From Polaromonas sp. (lineage in GTDB: Bacteria; Pseudomonadota; Gammaproteobacteria; Burkholderiales; Burkholderiaceae_C), in the NCBI RefSeq assembly GCF_013817205.1, contig NZ_JACDDD010000030.1:1-39677 (forward strand): 39,677 nt of DNA, given 5' to 3'. Shown here one piece after another: positions 7,269 to 15,097 of the stretch; the first letter of the stretch is position 1; each line of letters begins with the position of its first letter. Below the pieces are notes generated by a model. The model was not told the origin of the DNA. It searched no databases and was given only the letters and a program-made list of their open reading frames with translations. Position numbers and translations under genes: made by a program.

Positions 7269-9428
7269 TCACAGTTTGGCCAGTTCGGCCCGTACATCAT
7301 CAACCGACAGAATCTCCGACAGCACCACAGGCGCGCTGCCGGGCTTGTAAATCACATACACCGGGACGCCGCTGCGGCCCAGTTGCGCCAGTGCTGCCGT
7401 CACCGCCGGGTCGCGGCGGGTCCAGTCGGCGCGCAGCAAGACCACTTTTTTGGCGTCGATGTCGGCCAGCACAGCGATGTCGGACAGTGTGGTTTTCTTG
7501 TTGTACTGGCAGGTCACGCACCAGGCCGCGGTGAAGTCCACAAACACACTCTGGCCCTGAGCCGTGAGTTGCTCGACCCGGCCCGGCTCCCAGGCCTGCC
7601 AGCGTTCCAGGGGCGCGCCGGCCACGGCCGCACTGTCCAGGGGTCTGATGACATTTTGGCCCATAGCCCACAGCCCTGCTGCGCCAAGCGCTATTGAAAA
7701 CGTAGCAAGCACAAGCCGCGCCCGGCCCCGAAGGGTCAGCGACCACAACACCAGCGCCATCAACACCAGCAGCGCCAGCAAGGCGCCGGCGCCGTCGATG
7801 CCGCTTTGCTGGCCCAGCACCCAGACCAGCCACGCCACGGTGGCAAACATCGGGAAAGCCATCAATCGGCGGAAGGTATCCATCCACGGGCCGGGGCGCG
7901 GTAGCGCGCGCGCGACGGCGGGCACGGCGCTGGCCGCCAGGTAGGGTAAAGCCATGCCCAGACCGATGGCGGCAAACACCGCCAGCGCCTGCCAGGCCGG
8001 CAGACCCAGGGCAAAGCCGAGTGAAGCGCCCATGAAGGGCGCGGTGCAGGGCGAGGCAATCGCCGTCGCCAGCACGCCTGTAAGAAACGAGTTCGCCGTC
8101 GGGTTGCCGGCCTGAAAGCTGGCGACGCGGCTGGGCAGAAAACTGCCAAACTCGAACAAGCCCGCCAGATTCAGGCCGATCAGCGTGAACAGCGCGGCCA
8201 GCGCCGCAACCACCGCCGGGCTTTGCAGCTGGAAACCCCAGCCGAGCTGCTCACCCGCAGCGCGCAGGCCCAGCAGCAGCGCGCCCAGTGCGATGAATGA
8301 CAGCAACACGCCTGCGGTGTAAGCCAGCCCGCCGGCCAAGCGCGCTTTCTGCTTGTGCTGCTGCGCAAAACCCACCACCTTGATCGCCAGCACTGGGAAC
8401 ACGCAGGGCATCAGATTCAGGATCAGCCCGCCCAGCAGCGCGCCTAGCAAGGCTGCCAGCAGGCCCAGTGGGGCATCGCTTCTGACCGCAGGAGCCGCGC
8501 CAAGCGCAGCATTGGCCTTGAGGGCGGCTTCGAGCGCCGGTGACATCGTGGCCGGTGCGGCAACGGCCGGCCAGGCGCCTTGCACTGGTGTATCTATGCG
8601 CCAGGCGGTGTCACCCGAAGCCACCACCACTGGCATCCGCTTCGGGCTCTCCGAGCGCTGGGCGGACAGTGGCACTTGCGCCGTCCAGACCGCGCCCTGC
8701 CAGGCCTGCTGCCAGGCGGCGCCCGGTTCGATCACGCCACCGGTCTCGGGGAAAAAATCCAGCGTCTTGCCCTGCAGGCTGGCCGGGAGACTCGCAAGCG
8801 AGACCTTGATGGCCTGGGCCTGCACGTCAATTCTGCTGCCAGCAGCCTCCAGCGCTTTGGGGCTGGCGGCAAAGGCTGCAGTAAAGGCGCTGCTGCTCAG
8901 ACCGGTCGAACTGCGGGCCGGAATTGTCAGGACAAAATCGCCTTCCTGTGGAATGCATTCCTTTTTGCAGACCAGCCAGGCCGCCTTGAGCTTGATCTCG
9001 AGCTGGCTGGCGCTGAAGCCGGGCGCCACCGTAAGCGGCACCGGCAGCAGCACCGTGCCTTCGTAGCCGTAGTTGGCGAGGTTGCCTATGGGAATCTTTT
9101 TGGGTGTGGGCCAAGCGATCTCGCCGGCGGTGATGCCTGCAGGCAGTGTCCATTCGAGCTGCGTCGGAAGGCCGGAATCGCCGGAGTTTTTCCAGTAGGT
9201 GTGCCACTCGGGGATGTGCGCGAGCTGCAGGCCGACCCACAGCGGCTGGCCGGCTTGCACGCCATCGGGCGCCCAGGCCAGCAATTCGGCGCGCACCTGG
9301 TCGGTCACCACGCTAGCACCGGTCGACGCCTGGTTTTTAAGGCTGAATTGGGCTGTAGCCCCCGTCGGCAGGGCGCAAGCAGCTATTAAACTAATAGCAG
9401 CCAAAAAGCGTTGAAAAAACATGATCAT
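7269..9428 (-). CDS. dsbD: Thiol:disulfide interchange protein DsbD
   Basis: DsbD carries electrons from cytoplasmic thioredoxin across the inner membrane to periplasmic thiol proteins. From the ATG at 9428 (719 residues) it shows a signal peptide ending near ATA/QF, a periplasmic alpha domain to about residue 280, and a central membrane domain with about eight hydrophobic segments. The membrane domain has the paired cysteines of NLMPCVFPVL and ASPCTAPFMG. The C-terminal thioredoxin domain has the CVTC active site in FTAAWCVTCQYNKK. An ATG at 9422 is equally possible, and no clear Shine-Dalgarno decides. Both the signal peptide and a membrane segment near residue 580 coincide with family-2 DNA repeats. 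Confidence 0.95.
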   Translation of the reverse strand: MIMFFQRFLAAISLIAACALPTGATAQFSLKNQASTGASVVTDQVRAELLAWAPDGVQAGQPLWVGLQLAHIPEWHTYWKNSGDSGLPTQLEWTLPAGITAGEIAWPTPKKIPIGNLANYGYEGTVLLPVPLTVAPGFSASQLEIKLKAAWLVCKKECIPQEGDFVLTIPARSSTGLSSSAFTAAFAASPKALEAAGSRIDVQAQAIKVSLASLPASLQGKTLDFFPETGGVIEPGAAWQQAWQGAVWTAQVPLSAQRSESPKRMPVVVASGDTAWRIDTPVQGAWPAVAAPATMSPALEAALKANAALGAAPAVRSDAPLGLLAALLGALLGGLILNLMPCVFPVLAIKVVGFAQQHKQKARLAGGLAYTAGVLLSFIALGALLLGLRAAGEQLGWGFQLQSPAVVAALAALFTLIGLNLAGLFEFGSFLPSRVASFQAGNPTANSFLTGVLATAIASPCTAPFMGASLGFALGLPAWQALAVFAAIGLGMALPYLAASAVPAVARALPRPGPWMDTFRRLMAFPMFATVAWLVWVLGQQSGIDGAGALLALLVLMALVLWSLTLRGRARLVLATFSIALGAAGLWAMGQNVIRPLDSAAVAGAPLERWQAWEPGRVEQLTAQGQSVFVDFTAAWCVTCQYNKKTTLSDIAVLADIDAKKVVLLRADWTRRDPAVTAALAQLGRSGVPVYVIYKPGSAPVVLSEILSVDDVRAELAKL
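7663..7706 (+). repeat. Family-2 repeat inside dsbD
   Basis: ATAGC at 7663-7667 is followed by exactly 22 bases ending GCGCCAAGC and then GCTAT at 7690-7694. A trailing TAGC at 7703-7706 completes a small hairpin. It encodes DsbD residues about 575-589, within the last membrane segment before the thioredoxin domain. Confidence 0.5.
9356..9398 (+). repeat. Family-2 repeat at the dsbD signal-peptide region
   Basis: TAGC is followed by 22 bases (ending GGGCGCAAGCA) and then GCTATTAAACTAATAGC, a perfect 7-bp hairpin (GCTATTA/TAATAGC). The block GGGCGCAAGCAGCTAT is essentially identical to the intergenic copy at 32149-32164. On the coding strand it specifies DsbD residues about 11-25, the hydrophobic core and near-cleavage part of the signal peptide. 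Confidence 0.65.
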
Positions 9429-9497
9429 GGTGTGAGCGGGGCTTGCCCCTTTAGTTCCTGTGGGGCCGGGCCGTGGGATGGGCACCTGCGCGGCGTC

Positions 9498-10271
9498 TCA
9501 GGCGGCAAAACCCAGCACCACACGCCGCGTGGTCGCGCTTTTTTTCTCGATTTTGGTCACGATCACCGCCCCAATTTCGGCGGTGTTGGCCACATGGGTG
9601 CCGCCGCAGGGCTGCAAGTCAATCATCTGTTCCGGCCCCGGGCCACCTATGCGTATGGTGCGCACCTGGCCGCTGCCACGCGGTGGCTGCACACTCATGC
9701 TTTTGACCAGCGCGGGGTTGGCGTCGAGTTCGGCGTCGCTGATGCTGCCGACCATCAGCGGGTGTGCCGCGGCCACCAGTTGGGCAATGCCGGCTGTCAG
9801 CAGGTCTTTGTCCAGCGGGTCCGTCATGCTGAAGTCCAGCCGCGCATAGTCGGGCGTGATCGAGCAGCCGTTGACCAGTTGCGGCACCAGGTGGCACAGC
9901 AGGTGGGTGGTGGTGTGAAAGCGCATAAGCCGGTGGCGACGCGCCCAGTCTACGCGGGCGGTCACGACATCACCGGTTTTCAAGCCGGCACTCATGAGGA
10001 AGGCCAGCACCGACGTGGCTGGATCCGGCAGGGCGGGCAGGTGGCAGATCGCCTCGGTGAATTTGCCTTCGTCGTCTTTGCCTTTGCGGGTATCGGCAAT
10101 GACGACCTCGCGCCCGTCGGCCAGCACCAGCACCCCGGCATCGCCGGCCTGACCGCCGCCCAGCGGGTAAAACACCGTGCGGTCCAGCACCAGGCCCTGC
10201 TCGCTGATGGCTGTGATTGTGGCCGTGCATTCGCGCAGGTAAGCGTCGTCGCGGAACAGGGTTTGCGTCAT
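9498..10271 (-). CDS. AlaX-type alanyl-tRNA editing protein
   Basis: This family hydrolyses mischarged Ser- or Gly-tRNA(Ala) in trans. It is related to the editing domain of alanyl-tRNA synthetase. The 257-residue product has the YPLGGGQAGD segment at 35-44, the metal-binding HTTTH at 119-123, and C222/H226 in QPCGGTHV, which complete the zinc site. The open frame extends upstream, but the ATG at 10271 fits the conserved N-terminus (TQTLFRDDAYLREC). It is divergent from the radical SAM gene with only 17 bp between the start codons. Neither start has an evident Shine-Dalgarno. Confidence 0.93.
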   Translation of the reverse strand: MTQTLFRDDAYLRECTATITAISEQGLVLDRTVFYPLGGGQAGDAGVLVLADGREVVIADTRKGKDDEGKFTEAICHLPALPDPATSVLAFLMSAGLKTGDVVTARVDWARRHRLMRFHTTTHLLCHLVPQLVNGCSITPDYARLDFSMTDPLDKDLLTAGIAQLVAAAHPLMVGSISDAELDANPALVKSMSVQPPRGSGQVRTIRIGGPGPEQMIDLQPCGGTHVANTAEIGAVIVTKIEKKSATTRRVVLGFAA

Positions 10272-10288
10272 GGTTTGATAATACCGGC

Positions 10289-11926
10289 ATGAACCGCGCC
10301 CTGCACCAGCCTGCCGCCCCTGCCCCGGGAAGCGGTGCGCGCATCGTGCTGGCCACACTCAACGCCAAATACATCCACGCTTCGCTGGGCCTGCGCTGCC
10401 TGCTTGCCAACATGGACAGGCACGGCGGCGCCGGCCTGCGCGCGCAGACGCAGCTGCGCGAGTTCGTCATTGGCCAGCCCGCCACGCGTATGGTGGAAGA
10501 CCTGCTGGCCTTGCAGCCCGAGGTGATCGGTCTGGGCGTGTACATCTGGAATGTGGTTGAGACCACGCAACTGGTGCGTCTGCTCAAAGCCCTGCGGCCC
10601 GACATCAGCATTGTGCTGGGCGGACCCGAGGTCAGCTTTGAGGTGGAGCAGCAGGAGATCTGCCGGCTGGCCGACCATGTGGTCACCGGCTGGGGCGATG
10701 TGAGTTTTCCGAAATTGTGCCTCGCGTTGCTCGATGGTCCGCAGCCACTGATGAAGGTGATCGCGGGCGAGCAGCCGCCGCTAGCCGAGCTGGCCCTGCC
10801 TTACAACGAATACACAGCGGAGGACCTGGCGCAGCGCCTGCTGTATGTCGAGGCTTCACGCGGCTGCCCGTTCAAGTGCGAGTTTTGCCTGAGTTCACTA
10901 GATAAAACCGCCTGGGCCTTCGAGCTGGACGGCTTCATGGCCGAGATGGACGCGTTGTACCGCCGTGGCGCGCGCAACTTCAAGTTTGTGGACCGCACCT
11001 TCAACCTGAAAATCGCCAACTCGGTGCGCATCCTGCAGTTCTTTCTGGACCGCATCGCCGAGGCGCCCGATGTGTTTGTGCATTTCGAGGTCGTGCCCGA
11101 CAGCCTGCCGGACCGGCTCAAGGAACTGATTGCGCAGTTTCCTGCCGGCGCGCTGCAGTTTGAGGTCGGCATCCAGAGCTTTAACCCCGAGGTGCAGCAA
11201 CGCATCTCGCGCCAACAGGACAACGGCAAGACCGCCGACAACCTGCGCTGGCTGGTCGGGCAGAGCCGGGCGCATGTGCATGCCGACCTGATCTTCGGCC
11301 TGCCCGGCGAAACGCTGGAAAGTTTTGCCCAAGGTTTTGACCGGCTGCATGGTTTGGCGCCGCACGAAATCCAGTTCGGTGTGCTCAAGCGCCTGCGCGG
11401 CACGCCGATTACGCGGCACACCGCTGGTTTTGCCATGGTCTATGACCCACAGACGCCTTACACCATACTGCAGAATTCCACCGTGGACTTCGCCGCCATG
11501 CAGCGCATCAAGCGCTTTGCGCGTTATTGGGAAATGGTCGCCAATTCGGGGAGGTTTTCGCAGGGCCTGTCGCTGCTGCTCTCGCCCGGTTCGGCCTTTG
11601 GCAACTTCCTGGCGTTCAGTGACTGGCTCTGGCAGACCACCGGCAAGACCCATGAATTTGCGCTGGAAAAACTGGTGGACCTGTTGTTTGCGCACCTGAC
11701 GCAGGTGCGCGCGCTGGATTCGGCGCAGGTGGCGGCGGCGCTGATGGCGGACTACCAGGCCAGCGGTGCGCGCGGGCGGCCCCAGTGCCTGGCCACGCTG
11801 CTGGCCGGGGCGCAGAGGGCGTCGGGCCTGCCCGAAGAGAAGGCCCGGACGGAGCGGCAGGGCCGGCATCTGGGCCAGCAGCAGGCCTTGCGCGAAGAGA
11901 TGCAGAAAGCCGCTGCGGCGGCGTAG
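10289..11926 (+). CDS. B12-binding domain radical SAM protein
   Basis: The 545-residue protein starts with a cobalamin-binding-like Rossmann domain (IVLATLNAKYIHASLGL at about 19-35, LGGPEVSFE at about 110-118). A radical SAM barrel follows, with the iron-sulfur motif C193-x3-C197-x2-C200 in EASRGCPFKCEFCLSS. A C-terminal region resembling DUF4080 follows from about residue 370. Family members couple cobalamin and SAM chemistry, often for methyl transfer or rearrangement, but this subgroup has no assigned substrate. A GATAAT hexamer at 10277-10282 lies 6 bp before the ATG, so the message could be leaderless. Confidence 0.9.
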   Translation: MNRALHQPAAPAPGSGARIVLATLNAKYIHASLGLRCLLANMDRHGGAGLRAQTQLREFVIGQPATRMVEDLLALQPEVIGLGVYIWNVVETTQLVRLLKALRPDISIVLGGPEVSFEVEQQEICRLADHVVTGWGDVSFPKLCLALLDGPQPLMKVIAGEQPPLAELALPYNEYTAEDLAQRLLYVEASRGCPFKCEFCLSSLDKTAWAFELDGFMAEMDALYRRGARNFKFVDRTFNLKIANSVRILQFFLDRIAEAPDVFVHFEVVPDSLPDRLKELIAQFPAGALQFEVGIQSFNPEVQQRISRQQDNGKTADNLRWLVGQSRAHVHADLIFGLPGETLESFAQGFDRLHGLAPHEIQFGVLKRLRGTPITRHTAGFAMVYDPQTPYTILQNSTVDFAAMQRIKRFARYWEMVANSGRFSQGLSLLLSPGSAFGNFLAFSDWLWQTTGKTHEFALEKLVDLLFAHLTQVRALDSAQVAAALMADYQASGARGRPQCLATLLAGAQRASGLPEEKARTERQGRHLGQQQALREEMQKAAAAA

Positions 11927-11970
11927 CGCGTGCTTCGGGCATCACCCTGCCCCTTTTGCAATTTTCAATG

Positions 11971-12024
11971 AAATCGGCCCTCAGCCCTTTAACAGCAAGC
12001 GAGGGTAGCTATTATTTCCATAGC
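11971..12024 (+). repeat. Family-2 repeat overlapping the 3' end of the histidine-kinase gene
   Basis: AAATCGGCCCTCAGCCC (11971-11987) differs by one base from 32123-32139. AGC is followed by exactly 22 bases and GCTAT at 12008-12012, and then ATAGC at 12020-12024 makes a small hairpin. The right part covers the last codons and the TAA stop of the convergent kinase gene. The hairpin sits between two convergent genes and could also limit read-through. Confidence 0.65.
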
Positions 12025-13340
12025 ACGCTGACGCCCAGACCAGGCGCCGCATGGCGCAGGTCAAGCCGCGTGCCGTGCGCCTGCGCGACCAGCCGGCACA
12101 AATACATGCCCAGGCCGACGCCGCCGGTGGCGCGCTGGCGGGCGCTGTCGGTGCGGTAAAACGGCTCGGTCAGGTGCGCCAGCTGGGCCTCGCCCACCCC
12201 CGGACCGAAATCACGCACGTCGAGCAGCACGCCACCGCCCTGCGGCAGCAAGCTGACGCGCGGCGGGCGCGCGGCGCCCGCGCTGTAATGCAGCGCGTTG
12301 TCGAGCAAGTTGCGGATCAGCAGGCGCACGCGGGTGCGGTCCAGCGACAGCAGCGGCAGGCCGGGCGCGATGTCGAGTTCGACGGCATCTGCGCCGGCCA
12401 CCTCGCCTGCGGTCTCGCGCAGCAGCGCGGCCAAGTCCACCGGCTCGCGCTGCAGCGCGGCATGCGGGCTGGCTAGGCGCTCGCTTTCCAGCAGATCGCT
12501 GATCAGGTCGCGCATCTCGCCGAGATCGCGCAGCAGTGCCGCACGTTCCGCACCGCCCGGCGCATCCGCTGCGGCAGGCAACAGCTCGGCATTGAGTCGC
12601 GCGCGGGTCAGCGGCGAACGCAACTCGTGGCTCAGCGCCAGCAGCAGCCCGCGCTTGGCGTCCAGCATGCCTTCAATGTCATGCGCCATGGTGTTGATGC
12701 GCTGGGCCAGATCCCCCAGTTCGTCGCGACGGCGCAGCGGGATCGGCTGGTCGAAGGCGCCGCGGCCGAAACGTTCTGCCCCCTCGCGGATGTCGTCCAG
12801 GGGGCGCAGCAGGCGCCGCACATAGGCATAGGCCGCCAGCACCAGGCTCAGGAGCAGCGCCAGCGTGATCCAGCCAATGCCGCCGGGTTCGCGCTGCCAG
12901 GGCAGGGTGCCAAGACCAAAGGTCACGCGGTGGCCGTCTGCGGTGCGGCGGCTGCGCCAGTCCGCGCCGTGCGGCTCGTGCCGGTCCAGTCGTTCGTTTT
13001 TGTCGTCCAGCCAGCCACGCCGCGGCCGGTCCGCGTGCGAGTCCCAGTTCACGGCAGGTCCGCTGATGCGCACCGAAATTGGCAGGCGGTCCACCAGCGC
13101 CTGCGCCCGCGCGATGTCGGGCGGGTTGCCGATGTCGGCCGCTAGCCGGTCCATGTAGTCGGTCACGATGGGGCGTGCCGCATCGCGCCAGCCGCCGCTG
13201 AGCGCGCGCTGCATGCCGCCCATGAAGACCGCGCCCATGGCCAGCGCCAGCAGCACAAACACAGTGATCAGGCGCAGCCGCAGCGAATGCCGCCAGCGGT
13301 GCCGCCATGGGCGTGGTGCCGGCGTGGGTGCGACTTTCAC
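12012..13340 (-). CDS. Sensor histidine kinase (CpxA/BaeS-like)
   Basis: The 442-residue inner-membrane kinase has a membrane helix at about 22-43, a periplasmic loop of about 110 residues rich in charged residues, and a second helix at about 155-175. A HAMP linker follows, then a dimerisation domain with phospho-acceptor H238 in ALSHELRSPLTR, and a catalytic domain with the N box NLLDNALHYS and G boxes DFGPGVG and GGVGLGMYLC. It overlaps the response-regulator gene by ATGA, so the two are translationally coupled. With a Spy/CpxP-like lipoprotein two genes upstream, an envelope-stress or metal-stress role is likely. The last codons and stop lie in a family-2 repeat. Confidence 0.93.
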   Translation of the reverse strand: MKVAPTPAPRPWRHRWRHSLRLRLITVFVLLALAMGAVFMGGMQRALSGGWRDAARPIVTDYMDRLAADIGNPPDIARAQALVDRLPISVRISGPAVNWDSHADRPRRGWLDDKNERLDRHEPHGADWRSRRTADGHRVTFGLGTLPWQREPGGIGWITLALLLSLVLAAYAYVRRLLRPLDDIREGAERFGRGAFDQPIPLRRRDELGDLAQRINTMAHDIEGMLDAKRGLLLALSHELRSPLTRARLNAELLPAAADAPGGAERAALLRDLGEMRDLISDLLESERLASPHAALQREPVDLAALLRETAGEVAGADAVELDIAPGLPLLSLDRTRVRLLIRNLLDNALHYSAGAARPPRVSLLPQGGGVLLDVRDFGPGVGEAQLAHLTEPFYRTDSARQRATGGVGLGMYLCRLVAQAHGTRLDLRHAAPGLGVSVLWK

Positions 13341-14010
13341 GGCGCCGCCTTGCCGACCGCCAGCGCATAGCCGGCATTGCGCAAGGTCTTGACGCAGTCC
13401 AGCGGTTCGAGCTTTTTGCGCAGGCTGCTGACCACGATGTCGACCGCGCGCGTGTAGAGATCTGCCTCGTGGCCCCGCAGGTGGTTCAGGATGTCGTCGC
13501 GGCTGAACACCTTGCCGGGTTCGGCGGCCAGCAGCGCCAGTAGTTCAAACTCGGTGCCGGTCAGCTCGATGAGTTCGCCGGCGCGGCGCACCTCGCGGGT
13601 TTCAAGATCGATCGACAGGCCATGGAACTCGCGGCGCTGGCCGGCCCGCTGCGCTGGCGCCGCAAAATCGTTTGCAGGCGCGCCACCAGTTCGCGCGGCT
13701 CGAAGGGTTTGGGCAGGTAGTCGTCGGCGCCAGGTTCGAGCCCGACCACACGGTCCATCACGTCGCCGCGTGCGGTCAGCATCACGATCGGAATGTCGCT
13801 GCCCTTGCGGATTTCGCGGCACAGGGCAAAACCATCCATCTCCGGCAACATCACATCGAGAATGGCCGCGTCGTAAGTCGTGGCCTTCAGCATCGCCAAG
13901 CCCTGGCCGGGGCGCAGCGCGCTGTCGAGCATCAGCCCGAAACGCGCAAGGTAGGCCGCCAGCGGCGCGGCCAGGTGTTCGTCGTCGTCGATCAGCAGGA
14001 TGCGGGGCAT
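13337..14010 (-). pseudogene. OmpR-family response regulator, interrupted by a frameshift
   Basis: The first frame (from 14010) encodes a complete receiver domain: acidic pocket D8-D10, phosphorylation site D52 in ILDVMLPEMDG, T79 and K101 in YLPKPF. It then runs off frame after RLQTILRRQR. The second frame resumes at REFHGLSIDLE and encodes a normal winged-helix output domain (LTGTEFELLALLAAEPGKVFSRDDIL ... LRKKLEPLDCVKTLRNAGYAL). The break lies at about 13640-13665 and corresponds to one missing base. Restoring it gives 224 residues, the usual length. No slippery site is obvious. Either the gene is recently inactivated or this is a sequencing error. The histidine kinase is directly downstream. 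Confidence 0.88.
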
Positions 14011-14038
14011 GCGGACATCATAAGAAGCTTTGCCGCGC

Positions 14039-14509
14039 TCACCACGGGTCGGCGCGGCCGATGGGCCCGAGGTGAGTCTGACGAAAGCCGGAGGCGTACT
14101 TCAAACCGTAACCCAGCGCCCGGTCAAAACCGATGTGTGCAAACCAGACCAGCGCGACGGCCAGCACCGCAGGCGCGGTGCCCAGCACGCCCATCGCCAG
14201 CAGCATCACGGGCAGGACGTAGGAGTGTGCGGCGTTGTATGCCGCTGCCCCGACGCGTGGGCCGGCCAGGTAAGCGAGGAAGGACAGGTCAGGCAGCAGG
14301 AACAGCAGCGCGAACCAGCCCCAGCCCGCGCCAAACTGCGCATACGCCGCCGTCGCCAGTGCCAGCACGGCGAGGCCTTCCATGCGCAGCAACGTACGCA
14401 CGCCACCGCCTGCGCTGCCTGCGTTCAGCGCAGGCGCGGCCCGCTCACGCGCTGTGGCGATACGCACCGCACGCGCACCCGCGGCGCCGAAAGCAATCGC
14501 CCTAGCCAC
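14039..14509 (-). CDS. DUF4260 family membrane protein
   Basis: The 156-residue product has about four hydrophobic segments. It shows the features of DUF4260 proteins: LLRMEGLAVLAL near residue 40, LPDLSFLAYLAGPRVGAAAYNAAHSY in the middle, and a C-terminal HIGFDRALGYGLKY followed by THLG. Function is unknown. The first 35-40 residues are Ala/Arg-rich and unlike the family, so translation may really begin later. It overlaps the end of the Spy/CpxP-like gene by 8 bp and precedes the two-component genes, suggesting one operon. Confidence 0.85.
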   Translation of the reverse strand: MARAIAFGAAGARAVRIATARERAAPALNAGSAGGGVRTLLRMEGLAVLALATAAYAQFGAGWGWFALLFLLPDLSFLAYLAGPRVGAAAYNAAHSYVLPVMLLAMGVLGTAPAVLAVALVWFAHIGFDRALGYGLKYASGFRQTHLGPIGRADPW

Positions 14510-14963
14510 GGTGGCCCCAGCGGCTGCCCCGCTGCATGAACTCGCGCACTTTTTGTTGTTGCTCGGGCCGCAGGTTGTCGAAGAAATCGGCGGCAGCGGC
14601 GATCACCTCGGGACTGCCGGCTTGCAGCGCCGCGGCTTTTTCGGTGATCAGCTTGCTGGCACCGGCCTGGTCCAGCTTGTTGCCGGCAAACAGGCCCTGC
14701 ACCGTAGCACGCGGGTCCTGCGCACCGCGCAGGGCAGCGCGCTGGGTCTGCAGTTTGTCGGCCAGCACCGTGAGTTTTTGTTTCTGCGCAGCGTCCAGGT
14801 CCAGCTTTGCACCGACTTTCTCGACCATGCGCGCACGCGACTCTGGCGAAGCCTCGGCCCCCGACTGCCAGCCCTGACCGCGGTGCGAACACGCACCCAG
14901 ACTGCCGATGATCAGCGCCCCGCCGAACAGGCCGAGCAGGGTTCTTTTGATAAAACGTTTCAT
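14502..14963 (-). CDS. Spy/CpxP-like periplasmic lipoprotein
   Basis: The 153-residue product has a signal peptide with a lipobox (IGSLGAC, Cys at about 25). It continues as an all-helical domain with LDLDAAQKQKLTVLADKLQTQR at its centre and LRPEQQQKVREFMQR at its end, the repeated L-x-x-x-Q pattern typical of Spy/CpxP/LTXXQ proteins. Such proteins are periplasmic chaperones or sensors of metal and misfolded protein that often control a partner kinase. The ATG at 14963 begins at the signal peptide. It is the first gene of the apparent operon leading to DUF4260, the regulator and the kinase. Confidence 0.85.
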   Translation of the reverse strand: MKRFIKRTLLGLFGGALIIGSLGACSHRGQGWQSGAEASPESRARMVEKVGAKLDLDAAQKQKLTVLADKLQTQRAALRGAQDPRATVQGLFAGNKLDQAGASKLITEKAAALQAGSPEVIAAAADFFDNLRPEQQQKVREFMQRGSRWGHRG

Positions 14964-15097
14964 GGTGCGCCTTGCGAATGAGTGAGTGAGGCTTGTATCG
15001 TGCCGCTCGAGGGCGCCTGGATGTTGTCGTGGGGGTTGCGGCGTGTTTCGGTTTGTTTCGATCGCAGCAGCAGCGTGATGGCGAAGAGCGGGCGAAA

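Noticed and set aside
13337..14010. Programmed ribosomal frameshifting in the response regulator
   Set aside because: No slippery heptamer or downstream structure is evident at the break, and such regulators are not known to use frameshifting; mutation or sequencing error is simpler.
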